Program-made: the position numbers and the translations under genes
Part shown: positions 24,833-31,864 of the stretch, one piece after another
How positions within the stretch are numbered: the stretch's first letter is position 1
Layout: every line of letters begins with the position of its first letter
Notes under the pieces: generated by a model
Told to the model about the DNA's origin: nothing
Database searches by the model: none
The model's input: only the letters and a program-made list of their open reading frames with translations
From: Bradyrhizobium sacchari
GTDB taxonomy: Bacteria; Pseudomonadota; Alphaproteobacteria; Rhizobiales; Xanthobacteraceae
Length of the DNA stretch: 38,651 nucleotides
Reading direction: 5' to 3'
Assembly: GCF_002068095.1 (NCBI RefSeq)
Contig: NZ_LWIG01000026.1
Span: 90,902-129,552, forward strand

Positions 24833-25534
24833 TCAGGCGCGGTGCATCAGCTTGAGCGCGGCGGTGAGGCGCAAGGATCGCTTGCCGGCAAGCGCTGTTG
24901 CCTCCAGCAGCGCCGCCTCGGCGTCGTAGCTGCCGGAGAATCCGATGCCGACCTCGTGGCCGCCGAAGATCGGATCGTCCTTGGCCGGCGTGTGTTCCTG
25001 GTTGACGATCTGCCCCTTCCAGCGCCCTTTCGCGGCGGTGTAGCTGCCGAGATAGTAGAACGCCGCATCGCCGCCGAGGATGCGGCCCTGGTTGAGCAGC
25101 ATCACGCCGGTGAGGCCGCCTTCGATGCCATCGAGCATGCGCAGATGCACCGAGTAGAGGCCGTCGGCGATGCCGCCCTCGCCGACGCCGCCCGCGATCG
25201 GCACCTCGTCCTCCGTGATCGGCGTCATCACCGACTGAAAGGGCACGCCCGGCAATTCCTTCAGCTCGCCCTTGAAGCGATAGAGATCGCCGTCGGCCCA
25301 GCCCTTCGCCAGCAGGGTCGCATCGTCTGTGCCGGCCATGGCACGGTAGTTCGGATCGGGATTGTGACGCACGGTCTTGATCACGACGTCGACGCCCTCG
25401 TCGGTCTTCTCATAAGTGCCGATGTGGGCAAAGGCCGAATTGCCGCCGAGCATCTTGCCGTTGCCGGCATGCATCACGCTCCGGCCGACGGCGTCGCCGA
25501 GCTGAAACCGCACCTTGTAGAAGCCTTCAAACAC
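24833..25534 (-). CDS. Two-domain GrlR-like protein, paralogue 2
   Basis: This 233-residue protein is collinear with paralogue 1. Half 1 has VFEGFYKVRF, NGKMLGGNSAFAHIGTYEK and VRHNPDPNYRAM. Half 2 has IADGLYSVHLRMLDGIEGG, QGRILGGDAAFYYLGSY, NQEHTP and HEVGIGFSG, ending AGKRSLRLTAALKLMHRA. I chose GTG at 25534 because it aligns with the TTG start of paralogue 1 and gives the same length; a start 66 bp upstream adds an unmatched tail. It heads the SBP/Sel1 operon and starts about 120 bp after the glnII terminator. The GrlR fold is a small beta-barrel that binds regulatory proteins, but any target here is unknown. Confidence 0.75.
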   Translation of the reverse strand: MFEGFYKVRFQLGDAVGRSVMHAGNGKMLGGNSAFAHIGTYEKTDEGVDVVIKTVRHNPDPNYRAMAGTDDATLLAKGWADGDLYRFKGELKELPGVPFQSVMTPITEDEVPIAGGVGEGGIADGLYSVHLRMLDGIEGGLTGVMLLNQGRILGGDAAFYYLGSYTAAKGRWKGQIVNQEHTPAKDDPIFGGHEVGIGFSGSYDAEAALLEATALAGKRSLRLTAALKLMHRA

Positions 25535-25651
25535 CAGCCGTGTCCCCGGCCACGCGCGCATCCAGCGGCACTCTATCCCGCTTTCGACGGCGATGGACAA
25601 GTTTCCCGCGGCTCCGCTCCGCCGACCACAACAACAGCGTCGTCAGAATGC

Positions 25652-25686
25652 AAAAATCCGCCGGAGCCCTGCAGCTCCGGCGGATT
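25652..25686 (-). terminator. Intrinsic terminator of glnII
   Basis: AATCCGCCGGAGC and GCTCCGGCGGATT form a perfect 13-bp stem with a 6-base loop. On the minus strand the stem is followed by TTTTTG, the layout of a strong Rho-independent terminator. It lies about 45 bp after the glnII stop codon and separates glnII from the GrlR-like operon downstream. Confidence 0.92.
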
Positions 25687-25731
25687 GAATGCCAACCCGG
25701 GCCAGCCCCCTAGCCCGGGCCGGGAGGGATC

Positions 25732-26766
25732 TTAGGCCGCAGCCTTCTTGTCGGTCGGCACCGACGAGATCGTCTTCAGGATCTGCGAAGCGATCTGGTA
25801 GGGGTCGCCTTGCGAGTTCGGACGGCGGTCTTCCAAATAGCCCTTGTAGCCGTTGTTGACGAAGGAGTGCGGAACGCGGATCGAAGCGCCGCGATCGGCA
25901 ACGCCGTAGCTGAACTTGTTCCACGGCGCGGTCTCGTGCTTGCCGGTCAGACGCTTGTCGTTGTCCGGGCCGTAGACGGCGATGTGGTCCATCAGGTTCT
26001 TGTCGAAGGCCGCCATCAGCGCCTCGAAATACTCCTTGCCGCCGACCGTACGCATGTACTCGGTGGAGAAGTTGGCGTGCATACCCGAGCCGTTCCAGTC
26101 GGTGTCGCCGAGCGGCTTGCAGTGGAACTCGATGTCGATGCCGTACTTCTCGGTGAGGCGCAGCATCAGGTAGCGGGCCATCCACATCTGGTCGGCAGCG
26201 GTCTTGGAGCCCTTGCCGAAGATCTGGAATTCCCACTGGCCCTTCGCGACTTCCGCGTTGATGCCTTCATGGTTGATGCCGGCCGCGAGGCAGAGGTCGA
26301 GATGCTCTTCGACGATCTTGCGGGCGACGTCGCCGACGTTCGAATAGCCGACGCCGGTGTAGTACGGACCCTGCGGCGCCGGATAGCCGGACTCGGGGAA
26401 GCCGAGCGGGCGGCCGTTCTTGTAGAAGAAGTACTCCTGCTCGAAGCCGAACCAGGCGCCGGCGTCGTCGAGGATGGTGGCGCGCTTGTTGGAGGCGTGC
26501 GGGGTCTTGCCGTCGGGCATCATGACTTCGCACATCACGAGCACGCCGTTGGTGCGCGCCCCGTCCGGGAACACGGCGACCGGCTTCAGCACGCAATCGG
26601 AGCTGTGGCCTTCGGCCTGCTGGGTGGAGGAGCCATCGAAGCCCCAGAGCGGAAGCTGCTCGAGCGTCGGGAACGACGCGAATTCCTTGATCTGAGTTTT
26701 GCCGCGCAAGTTCGGAGTCGGCGTATATCCGTCGAGCCAGATGTACTCGAGCTTATACTTGGTCAT
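25732..26766 (-). CDS. glnII: Glutamine synthetase type II
   Basis: This 344-residue cytoplasmic enzyme forms glutamine from glutamate, ammonia and ATP. It starts MTKYKLEYIWLDGYTP and has the eukaryote-like type II motifs LPLWGFDGSSTQQA (about 37-50), WFGFEQEYFFYKNGRP, the KGQWEFQIF glutamate-binding strand and the ADRGASIRVP segment. The length equals that of Bradyrhizobium GlnII. Type II enzymes are not adenylylated, so control is mainly transcriptional through NtrC. A sigma-54-type promoter lies about 85 bp upstream, and a strong terminator follows. The ribosome site is AGAGAGG. Confidence 0.96.
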   Translation of the reverse strand: MTKYKLEYIWLDGYTPTPNLRGKTQIKEFASFPTLEQLPLWGFDGSSTQQAEGHSSDCVLKPVAVFPDGARTNGVLVMCEVMMPDGKTPHASNKRATILDDAGAWFGFEQEYFFYKNGRPLGFPESGYPAPQGPYYTGVGYSNVGDVARKIVEEHLDLCLAAGINHEGINAEVAKGQWEFQIFGKGSKTAADQMWMARYLMLRLTEKYGIDIEFHCKPLGDTDWNGSGMHANFSTEYMRTVGGKEYFEALMAAFDKNLMDHIAVYGPDNDKRLTGKHETAPWNKFSYGVADRGASIRVPHSFVNNGYKGYLEDRRPNSQGDPYQIASQILKTISSVPTDKKAAA

Positions 26767-26822
26767 TGAGCCTCTCTGTAGATGATGCGAAAGGTGGGGT
26801 TGAGAGCCCCGCACGTTTGTAC

Positions 26823-26840
26823 CCGGCCATCATCGGCCGG
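26823..26840 (-). promoter_or_regulatory. Inverted repeat at the predicted 5' end of the glnII transcript
   Basis: CCGGCC-ATCATC-GGCCGG is a perfect 6-bp inverted repeat with a 6-base loop. If transcription starts about 12 bases after the -12 box (near 26840), this hairpin would be the first structure in the mRNA. It could stabilise the message. The role is inferred. Confidence 0.4.
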
Positions 26841-26850
26841 CCCTTTACAA

Positions 26851-26865
26851 GCATTTTGCGTGCCA
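26851..26865 (-). promoter_or_regulatory. Sigma-54 (-24/-12) promoter of glnII
   Basis: On the minus strand the sequence is TGGCAC-GCAAA-ATGC. This is the sigma-54 consensus TGGCAC-N5-TTGC with one mismatch; the invariant GG and GC are correctly spaced. It lies 85-99 bp before the glnII start. glnII of rhizobia is known to be NtrC/sigma-54 dependent. A weak GCACC-N5-GTG NtrC-like half-site occurs at about 26953-26965, roughly 115 bp upstream of the predicted start site. Confidence 0.85.
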
Positions 26866-27299
26866 AAACGCCGCAGAGCAGGAGGTTTTTCACCGTGGGC
26901 CGCCCCACCCCGCCGGCCGGTGATCGATCACAGCGGCATGCGTCATAGCGGCGCACCTTCGCGTGAAGCTGCACTGCAAAATGCCGCGGAAAACGCCTGA
27001 TTCTGGAGCAGCAACCTTCTTGCTTCAGGCTGCCGATGAAACGCGCATCAACGTCCAGCAATTTTCGTAAAGTCTGCCACCCCTGCCTAGCAACCTTTGG
27101 AATGGCCTAGGCGTTAGTCACATGCACGGTGCCTTGGGGGGTGCAAATGGCCGCGTGCCTACAAAATAGGCCGCAACTGATCTCCTTTTCAGCACTTTCC
27201 AATTCGGGAGCCGCGGCCGATATGGGGATTCCAGTAACCACAATCGAACGAGTCGGGCGCACCATGGAGGCCAAGGCGCTTCGACCAAGGAGAATCGCA

Positions 27300-27503
27300 A
27301 TGATGAACAATGGTCTGAGTCACGGATCTGCGAAGATCTACCAATTCCCTGTCGGGGGCCGCGCGGCTCTCGCCGGGCGCCGCTATGGCGATACCCGCTT
27401 TCCCGCCGATCACGCTTCGCTTCCCGCGAACGTCTCGATCTGCAGCGACAGCTGGTACCACCAGGACGCGGTCGACGAAGCCAAGCCCAAATGGGAACGC
27501 TAA
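27300..27503 (+). CDS. DUF2735 domain-containing small protein
   Basis: This 67-residue protein resembles DUF2735 of rhizobia, with the core GSAKIYQFPVGGRAALAGRRY at about 10-30 and a final SDSWYHQDAVDEAK helix. AAGGAG lies about 7 nt before the first of two adjacent ATG codons. Family function is unknown. It faces away from glnII, and similar genes often stand near nitrogen-control genes in these bacteria, as far as I recall. Its message probably ends at the hairpin at 27559-27594. Confidence 0.8.
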   Translation: MMNNGLSHGSAKIYQFPVGGRAALAGRRYGDTRFPADHASLPANVSICSDSWYHQDAVDEAKPKWER

Positions 27504-27558
27504 TGCCAGTTGCTGGTTTGGTACCGCCGCGCTCTCGCAAGCGGCCGGCGGCAGTTTG

Positions 27559-27594
27559 AAAAAGGGTCGAAACAATGGAGTTTCGGCCCTTTTT
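27559..27594. terminator. Bidirectional intrinsic terminator between DUF2735 and MliC-like genes
   Basis: AAAAAGGGTCGAAAC and GTTTCGGCCCTTTTT form a 15-bp inverted repeat with one mismatch and a 6-base loop. T-runs follow the stem on both strands. It lies 55 bp after the DUF2735 stop and 10 bp after the minus-strand MliC-like stop, so it can serve both convergent genes. Confidence 0.88.
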
Positions 27595-27603
27595 GATTCC
27601 AGA

Positions 27604-27930
27604 CTAGATCGGCGGCTTTTCGACCACCGTGCAGGCCGTGACCGGTCGTTTCAGGTGCTTGACCGTGGTCGCTCCGCTCTTGCCGATCCTCAACGTCACT
27701 CCCGCCCCCGAATAGCGCGCGCCGGACAGAGTCAGCCGCTTGGCGAGCGTGACGGGTTCGCCGTCGATCTGGAGGAAGGCGCGCTTGTCGTAGTCATAAA
27801 ATCCCGCGATGAACTGCGTACCATCGGCGCAGCGGTAGGTCTTGAATGTCTGCGCATCTGCCTGCCGCGTATCAAACATTCCGACCGTCAGCATGGTGAT
27901 CGCCAAAACAATGGCCTTGTGCCGGCCCAT
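27604..27930 (-). CDS. MliC/PliC-like lysozyme inhibitor domain protein
   Basis: This 108-residue protein has a Sec signal peptide (cut after about residue 26, ADA/QT), followed by the MliC-type beta-barrel with YRCADGTQFIAGF, a DGEPVTLAKRLTLSGARYSGAGVTLRI core and a final TACTV cysteine. The SGARY motif and the two cysteines are the family hallmarks. There is no lipobox, so it should be a free periplasmic protein that inhibits C-type lysozyme or a related muramidase. GGGGGC precedes the ATG. It is divergent from the phosphatase gene by 71 bp. Confidence 0.8.
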   Translation of the reverse strand: MGRHKAIVLAITMLTVGMFDTRQADAQTFKTYRCADGTQFIAGFYDYDKRAFLQIDGEPVTLAKRLTLSGARYSGAGVTLRIGKSGATTVKHLKRPVTACTVVEKPPI

Positions 27931-28001
27931 GATCGCCCCCTGTAATAGACCTCAAGGACGCCCGCCGTGCGTCCGTTGGAACCATAACCCAAGCTGATCC
28001 C

Positions 28002-28760
28002 ATGCAAGACTCTTCCCTCAAGGAATCCCCCGCTCGCCACCTCGCCCTGCAAGGTGCCAGCAATTTTCGCGATCTCGGCGGCTATCGGACCGCCGACGGC
28101 CGGACCACGCGCTGGCGGCACATCTTCCGCTCCAATCATCTCGGGCAGCTCACCGCAGCCGATGTCGAGATCGTGCGCGCGCTCGGCGTCAGAAGCGCGT
28201 TCGATTTCCGCGGGGTGGAGGAGCGTGCGGCCGGTGTCTGCGTGGTCAACGAGATCGCGGTGTACTCGCTGCCGATCGAGCCGACCGTCGTCGCCGCGCT
28301 GCGCGCCGAGCTTGCGAAGGGGACGCTGACCGCACCCGTTGCGCTCGAGCTGATGCGCGAGTCCTATCGCAACTATGTTCGCCATAACACGCATAGTTTT
28401 CGCATGCTGTTCAGCCATCTGCTCGAAGACCGCGCGCCGCTCGTGATCCACTGCACCGCGGGCAAGGATCGCACCGGCTTTGCCAGCGCGCTGATCCTGC
28501 ATGCGCTGGGGGTGCCCAGCGACGTCATTGCCCAGGACTACCTTTTGACCAACCACCACTACAAGCGCGACCCATCGAACGCCGCCGATCTTCCCGCCGA
28601 CGTTCTCGACGCGGTCGGCTCCGTCGAGGCCTCGTACCTGGCGGCGGCCTTCGAGGCCGTCGGACGCGACTATGGCGATCTCGAAACCTACTTGCGTGAT
28701 GGGCTCAAGCTCGGCACAGCAGAGCGGAGCGCACTGAAGGCGCGCTATCTGCAAGCGTAG
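28002..28760 (+). CDS. Tyrosine-protein phosphatase (MptpB/Y_phosphatase3 type)
   Basis: This 252-residue enzyme has the N-terminal NFRDLGGYRTADG motif at about 21-33 and the P-loop HCTAGKDRTGF, with Cys151 as nucleophile and Arg157 as phosphate ligand. These mark the PtpB-like family, which can act on phosphotyrosine, phosphoserine or phosphoinositides. No signal peptide is seen. The ribosome site is poor. The SDR gene follows after 22 bp, so the two are probably cotranscribed. Confidence 0.9.
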   Translation: MQDSSLKESPARHLALQGASNFRDLGGYRTADGRTTRWRHIFRSNHLGQLTAADVEIVRALGVRSAFDFRGVEERAAGVCVVNEIAVYSLPIEPTVVAALRAELAKGTLTAPVALELMRESYRNYVRHNTHSFRMLFSHLLEDRAPLVIHCTAGKDRTGFASALILHALGVPSDVIAQDYLLTNHHYKRDPSNAADLPADVLDAVGSVEASYLAAAFEAVGRDYGDLETYLRDGLKLGTAERSALKARYLQA

Positions 28761-28782
28761 CGGCCACGACGGGAGAACGACG

Positions 28783-29463
28783 ATGCAAGGCAAGGTTCTG
28801 GTCGTCACCGGCGCTCTCGGCGCGCTTGGCAAAGTGGTCGCCGAAGTCGCACAGTCACGCGGCGCGCTCATCGCCGGCATCGATTTTGCGCCCTCGCTAG
28901 TATCAGCGACGCCCGAGCGCATCGAGATTGGCGGCGTCGATCTGTCCGACGCGGCGCAGGCGAAGACGGCGATCGATTCGGCGGCGAAGCATTTCGGGCG
29001 GCTCGACGCGCTGATCAACATCGCCGGCGGCTTCGCCTTCGAGACGATCGGCGACGGCGACATCACGACATGGCAGCGCATGTACGCGCTGAATGTGCTC
29101 ACCGCGCTCAACGCCTCGCGCGCGGCGTTGCCGCATCTTGCCGCGTCCAAGGCCGGCCGCGTCGTCAATATCGGCGCCATGGGCGCGCTCCAGGCGGGCA
29201 ATGGCATGGGGCCCTATGCCGCATCAAAGGCCGGCGTGCATCGCCTCACCGAGGCGCTCGCCAGCGAGTGGAAGAGCAAGGTCACCGTGAACGCGGTGCT
29301 GCCCTCGATCATCGACACCAAGGCCAACCGCGCCGACATGCCGAAGGCGGATTTTTCCAAGTGGGTGACGCCGCAGGAACTCGCAGAGGTGATCCTGTTC
29401 CTCGCCAGCGACGCCGCCAGCGGCATCACCGGCGCGCTGATCCCGGTCGGCGGGCGGGTTTAA
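28783..29463 (+). CDS. Short-chain dehydrogenase/reductase
   Basis: This 226-residue classical SDR has the cofactor loop TGALGALGK at 9-17, NIAGG at 79-83 and the catalytic pair Tyr145/Lys149 in YAASK. The usual catalytic serine 13 residues before the tyrosine is alanine (VNIGAMGAL, Ala132), as in some dihydropteridine reductase-like members. GGGAGAA lies 6 nt before the ATG. It probably forms an operon with the phosphatase, and its stop overlaps that of the convergent GrlR-like gene by 4 bp. The substrate is unknown. Confidence 0.87.
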   Translation: MQGKVLVVTGALGALGKVVAEVAQSRGALIAGIDFAPSLVSATPERIEIGGVDLSDAAQAKTAIDSAAKHFGRLDALINIAGGFAFETIGDGDITTWQRMYALNVLTALNASRAALPHLAASKAGRVVNIGAMGALQAGNGMGPYAASKAGVHRLTEALASEWKSKVTVNAVLPSIIDTKANRADMPKADFSKWVTPQELAEVILFLASDAASGITGALIPVGGRV

Positions 29464-29807
29464 TCCGGCACCAGCAACCGCAGATCGCCCTTGAAGCGGA
29501 TGCTCTGCTTGCCCGCGAGCGCGATGCCTTCGCCATAGGCGGTCGCGTCCGTATAGGTGCCGCTGAAACCGATGGTCACGACCTTGCGACCCCACACCGG
29601 GCGCTCGTCGAACGAGGGCGAGTGCTCCTCGTTGGTCAGCTCGCCCTTCCACTTGCCGTCGGCCGAGGTGTAGCTGCCATGCGCGAAGAAGAATGAATCG
29701 CCGCCCCGCATGGTGCCGTCGCGCAGCACCATGACGCCCTGGTTACCACCTTGCACGCCATCCAGCATCTGGATGCGGATGTGATAGAGCCCGTTCCTGA
29801 TTGTCAT
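29460..29807 (-). CDS. Single-domain GrlR-like protein, paralogue 3
   Basis: This 115-residue protein is one GrlR-like domain: NGLYHIRIQMLDGVQGGNQG, then RDGTMRGGDSFFFAHGSY, NEEHSPSFDE, VVTIGFSG and AGKQSIRFKGDLRLL. It aligns best with the second half of the two larger paralogues in this window and has the length of enterobacterial GrlR (about 120 residues). The ATG at 29807 begins the domain directly. It stands alone on the minus strand, overlapping the SDR stop by 4 bp and divergent from the DUF2161 gene. Confidence 0.78.
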   Translation of the reverse strand: MTIRNGLYHIRIQMLDGVQGGNQGVMVLRDGTMRGGDSFFFAHGSYTSADGKWKGELTNEEHSPSFDERPVWGRKVVTIGFSGTYTDATAYGEGIALAGKQSIRFKGDLRLLVPD

Positions 29808-29866
29808 CGCCGTCAAGCGCCCGACTGTCCCATCCGCAGGATAGCCACACCGTCAGTTCCGATCAA

Positions 29867-30619
29867 ATGGCGGGAGTCCCGAGTCCGATCCGGCTAGACT
29901 CCCGGCAAGTGATTCTCCAATTGGACGTCCCCTTGGAAACCGCCCTCTACCTGCCCGTCAAACGCTTCCTCGAAGAACTCGGCTTCACGGTCAAGGGCGA
30001 GATCGGCGGCTGCGATCTCGTCGGTCTCAGCGCCGGCGATCCGCCCGTCGTGGTGATCGGCGAGCTCAAGCTCGCCTTCAATCTCGAGCTGATCCTGCAG
30101 GCGGTCGACCGCGCACCGGCCGGCGACGAGGTCTGGATCGCCGCAAGAATGTCCGCGCGCGGCAAGGGACGCGAGAGCGATGCACGCTACCGCAATCTCT
30201 GCCGCCGGCTCGGCTTCGGCATGCTGGGGGTGACCGACCGCGGCCAGGTCGAGGTGCTGGTGAAGCCGCCGACGGCGGCTCCGCGCCGCGAGCCGAAGAT
30301 TCGGTCGCGACTCGTTGCCGAGCATCAGCGTCGCCAAGGCGATCCGGTGCTCGGCGGCAGCACGCGCGCCCCGATCATGACGGCCTACCGGCAGCAGGCG
30401 CTAACGTGTGCGTCGGAACTCGCGTCCGGCCCGCGGCCCGTACGCGAGCTGCGGGTGCGCTGTCCCGATGCCGGCAAGATCTTGCTTAACAACGTGTATG
30501 GCTGGTTCGAGCGCGCCGAGCGGGGAATCTACGGGCTTACCGAGGCTGGACACGCCGCGCTGAAGCGCTGGCCCCAGCAACAGGTCGAGGCCGACGCAGG
30601 TGCTCCGTCACCACCCTGA
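29867..30619 (+). CDS. DUF2161 protein with PD-(D/E)XK nuclease-like fold
   Basis: This protein of about 250 residues has an N-terminal ETALYLPVKRFLEELGFTVKGE segment and a GGCDLVGL...VVIGELK stretch at about 47-70, the D...ExK metal site of PD-(D/E)XK enzymes. The middle matches DUF2161 (a putative phosphodiesterase), and the C-terminus has a winged-helix-like region (GKILLNNVYGWFERAERGIYGLTEAG). The start is uncertain: the ATG at 29867 has no good ribosome site, and the conserved part begins some 23 residues later. The biological role is unknown. Confidence 0.75.
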   Translation: MAGVPSPIRLDSRQVILQLDVPLETALYLPVKRFLEELGFTVKGEIGGCDLVGLSAGDPPVVVIGELKLAFNLELILQAVDRAPAGDEVWIAARMSARGKGRESDARYRNLCRRLGFGMLGVTDRGQVEVLVKPPTAAPRREPKIRSRLVAEHQRRQGDPVLGGSTRAPIMTAYRQQALTCASELASGPRPVRELRVRCPDAGKILLNNVYGWFERAERGIYGLTEAGHAALKRWPQQQVEADAGAPSPP

Positions 30620-30670
30620 CGCCGGATCGATGCAAGCGGTGAATAGCTGAGATGCCACACCAAATTCATA

Positions 30671-30681
30671 TTGCAATGCAA
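30671..30681. promoter_or_regulatory. TTGCAATGCAA palindrome upstream of a small conserved gene
   Basis: TTGCA-A-TGCAA is a palindrome with one central base, 41 bp before the start of the gene at 30723. A matching TTGCGATGCAC lies before the convergent GNAT gene (31771-31781). In both places an ATAGG-x-GGC and CTAGG string follows in the direction of transcription. TTGC-x-TGCAA resembles sites of PhaR, the polyhydroxybutyrate regulator, but assignment is inference. Confidence 0.45.
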
Positions 30682-30722
30682 CATAGGCGGCACTAGGTAT
30701 CCCGGATCGAAACGAGGCCCCC

Positions 30723-31028
30723 ATGAGCGCAGACTGGAATACCAAATATGGAACGCGGCGCGTGCGTCACGATCCGCCGACCCTGGACGAGGCGATCTTC
30801 GCCGCCGTCGGAATCACCGACGACCAGGAGCAGCAGGCCGAAATCGCCGCAGCTCTGATGGGAATGCCGCTCGATGTCGTCCAGGCCGAAGTGAAGAAGC
30901 AGGCCCGCACCAACAGCCGCATCACCGCCACGCGCGTGATCGCTGGCGAACAGGGCGCGCAGCGCTCGGTGGTGGTCGAACGCCGCGTCGTTCGCCGCTT
31001 CAGCACCGCTACGCGCACCGGCACCTGA
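30723..31028 (+). CDS. Conserved hypothetical protein (101 aa)
   Basis: This soluble 101-residue protein starts MSADWNTKYGTRRVRHDPPTLDEAIFAA. It has an acidic helix around DDQEQQAEIAAALMGMPLDVVQAEV and a basic C-terminus with VVVERRVVRRF. GAGG precedes the ATG. I do not recognise a named domain. The helical middle and basic tail suggest a nucleic-acid or protein-binding helper. It has a strong terminator and a promoter-like sequence shared with the convergent GNAT gene. Confidence 0.7.
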   Translation: MSADWNTKYGTRRVRHDPPTLDEAIFAAVGITDDQEQQAEIAAALMGMPLDVVQAEVKKQARTNSRITATRVIAGEQGAQRSVVVERRVVRRFSTATRTGT

Positions 31029-31053
31029 GCGTTTGTTTCTCGATCCGAAATAC

Positions 31054-31084
31054 AAAAGCGGACCGGTTTTGCCGGTCCGCTTTT
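31054..31084. terminator. Bidirectional intrinsic terminator
   Basis: AAAAGCGGACCGG and CCGGTCCGCTTTT form a perfect 13-bp stem with the loop TTTTG, and T-runs follow on both strands. It lies 25 bp after the 101-aa gene and 21 bp after the convergent GNAT gene, serving both. The bases after it, CTTTTTGATTCCAG, are identical to those after the terminator at 27559-27594. Confidence 0.92.
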
Positions 31085-31105
31085 TGATTCCAGTCCGCTT
31101 CTGAA

Positions 31106-31711
31106 TCAGGCGGCGCGATTGCCGTACATGCTGGAGATGATCTTCCAGCAGGTCGAGTTGAAGCTGAGCAGAGCGCGGCCCGCCGTGAACGGCGCAGCCG
31201 CAAGATCGGCGAGCTCGGCCTCGGGCGTCTTGGCAAGATCAATCGTTCCGGTCGATTCGCCGTGGCGGAAAGCCAGATGCGCGCCGAATTTCCGGGCGAG
31301 CGCCCGCATCGGATGATTCTCGGCACCGGTGGTGATGCGCAGCTGCTTGTAACCCTTCCAGCGCGCCTCCGCGATCAGGCGGCGGAACAGCACAGTGCCG
31401 ACGCCCTGGCGGCGGGCGGAGGCTTCCACGCTGAAAGCGACCTCGGGCAGTGAACATTCTTCCGGCGGATGCAGCTCGGCCGCACCGCGAACCACGCCGT
31501 CGACGATATAGGCGACGATGACAGTGCCATCCTCGGCGCAGCGGGCGGCGTAACGCTCGATGAAGCTGTCGTCGAGAAAGCCGTTGAAACGGTCGTGCCG
31601 GCTTTCGGCATCGAGTCTGAGCAGGTGATCGCGCAAAAGCGGCAATTCTTCCTGCTGGATCAGGGTCCGCACATAGCCCGGAGCAGTGCGGACGGTCTCT
31701 TGAAGTACCAC
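31106..31711 (-). CDS. GNAT-family N-acetyltransferase
   Basis: This 201-residue protein has a GNAT domain at about residues 15-160. It includes the LRLDAESRHDRFNGFLDD segment near 31-48 seen in many stand-alone and CoA-ligase-fused acetyltransferases, the strand EVAFSVEASARRQGVG, and the acetyl-CoA loop RRQGVG at 100-105. The start is GTG, with AGGAG about 9 nt upstream. The target may be a protein lysine or a small amine. A promoter-like sequence similar to that of the convergent gene lies 60 bp upstream. Confidence 0.85.
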   Translation of the reverse strand: MVLQETVRTAPGYVRTLIQQEELPLLRDHLLRLDAESRHDRFNGFLDDSFIERYAARCAEDGTVIVAYIVDGVVRGAAELHPPEECSLPEVAFSVEASARRQGVGTVLFRRLIAEARWKGYKQLRITTGAENHPMRALARKFGAHLAFRHGESTGTIDLAKTPEAELADLAAAPFTAGRALLSFNSTCWKIISSMYGNRAA

Positions 31712-31770
31712 GTCAAAACTCCTCTTGGTGTCCCTCGAGGAGGCGTTCGAATCCCTAGGCCCCCTATATT

Positions 31771-31781
31771 GTGCATCGCAA
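31771..31781. promoter_or_regulatory. TTGCGATGCAC motif upstream of the GNAT gene
   Basis: Read on the minus strand, TTGCGATGCAC is followed by AATATAGGGGGCCTAGG. This aligns with TTGCAATGCA-ACATAGGCGGCACTAGG before the gene at 30723. The shared order suggests one regulator or promoter type for both genes. It lies 60 bp before the GTG start. Confidence 0.45.
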
Positions 31782-31864
31782 CACGTTTTTCAAGGCGGGA
31801 ACCTGCCCAACTTAGCGGCATCGGGAGCGACTATTTCGTTAACAAAATCAAGGCCCCCGTAGTC

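Larger units (their letters stand above)
26767..27299. other. 533-bp divergent intergenic region of glnII and the DUF2735 gene
   Basis: The left part holds the glnII ribosome site, leader hairpin and sigma-54 promoter. A perfect 12-bp palindrome GTGATCGATCAC lies at 26920-26931 and a weak NtrC-like site near 26953. Between about 26980 and 27290 I see no clear gene; a frame leading into the DUF2735 gene from 27129 lacks a ribosome site. The region should also contain the promoter of the DUF2735 gene, which I cannot place with confidence. Confidence 0.55.

Noticed and set aside
27123..27146. TGCAC...GTGCA inverted repeat upstream of the DUF2735 gene as an NtrC site
   Set aside because: The arms are 13 bp apart, whereas NtrC sites have about 7 bp between these arms.
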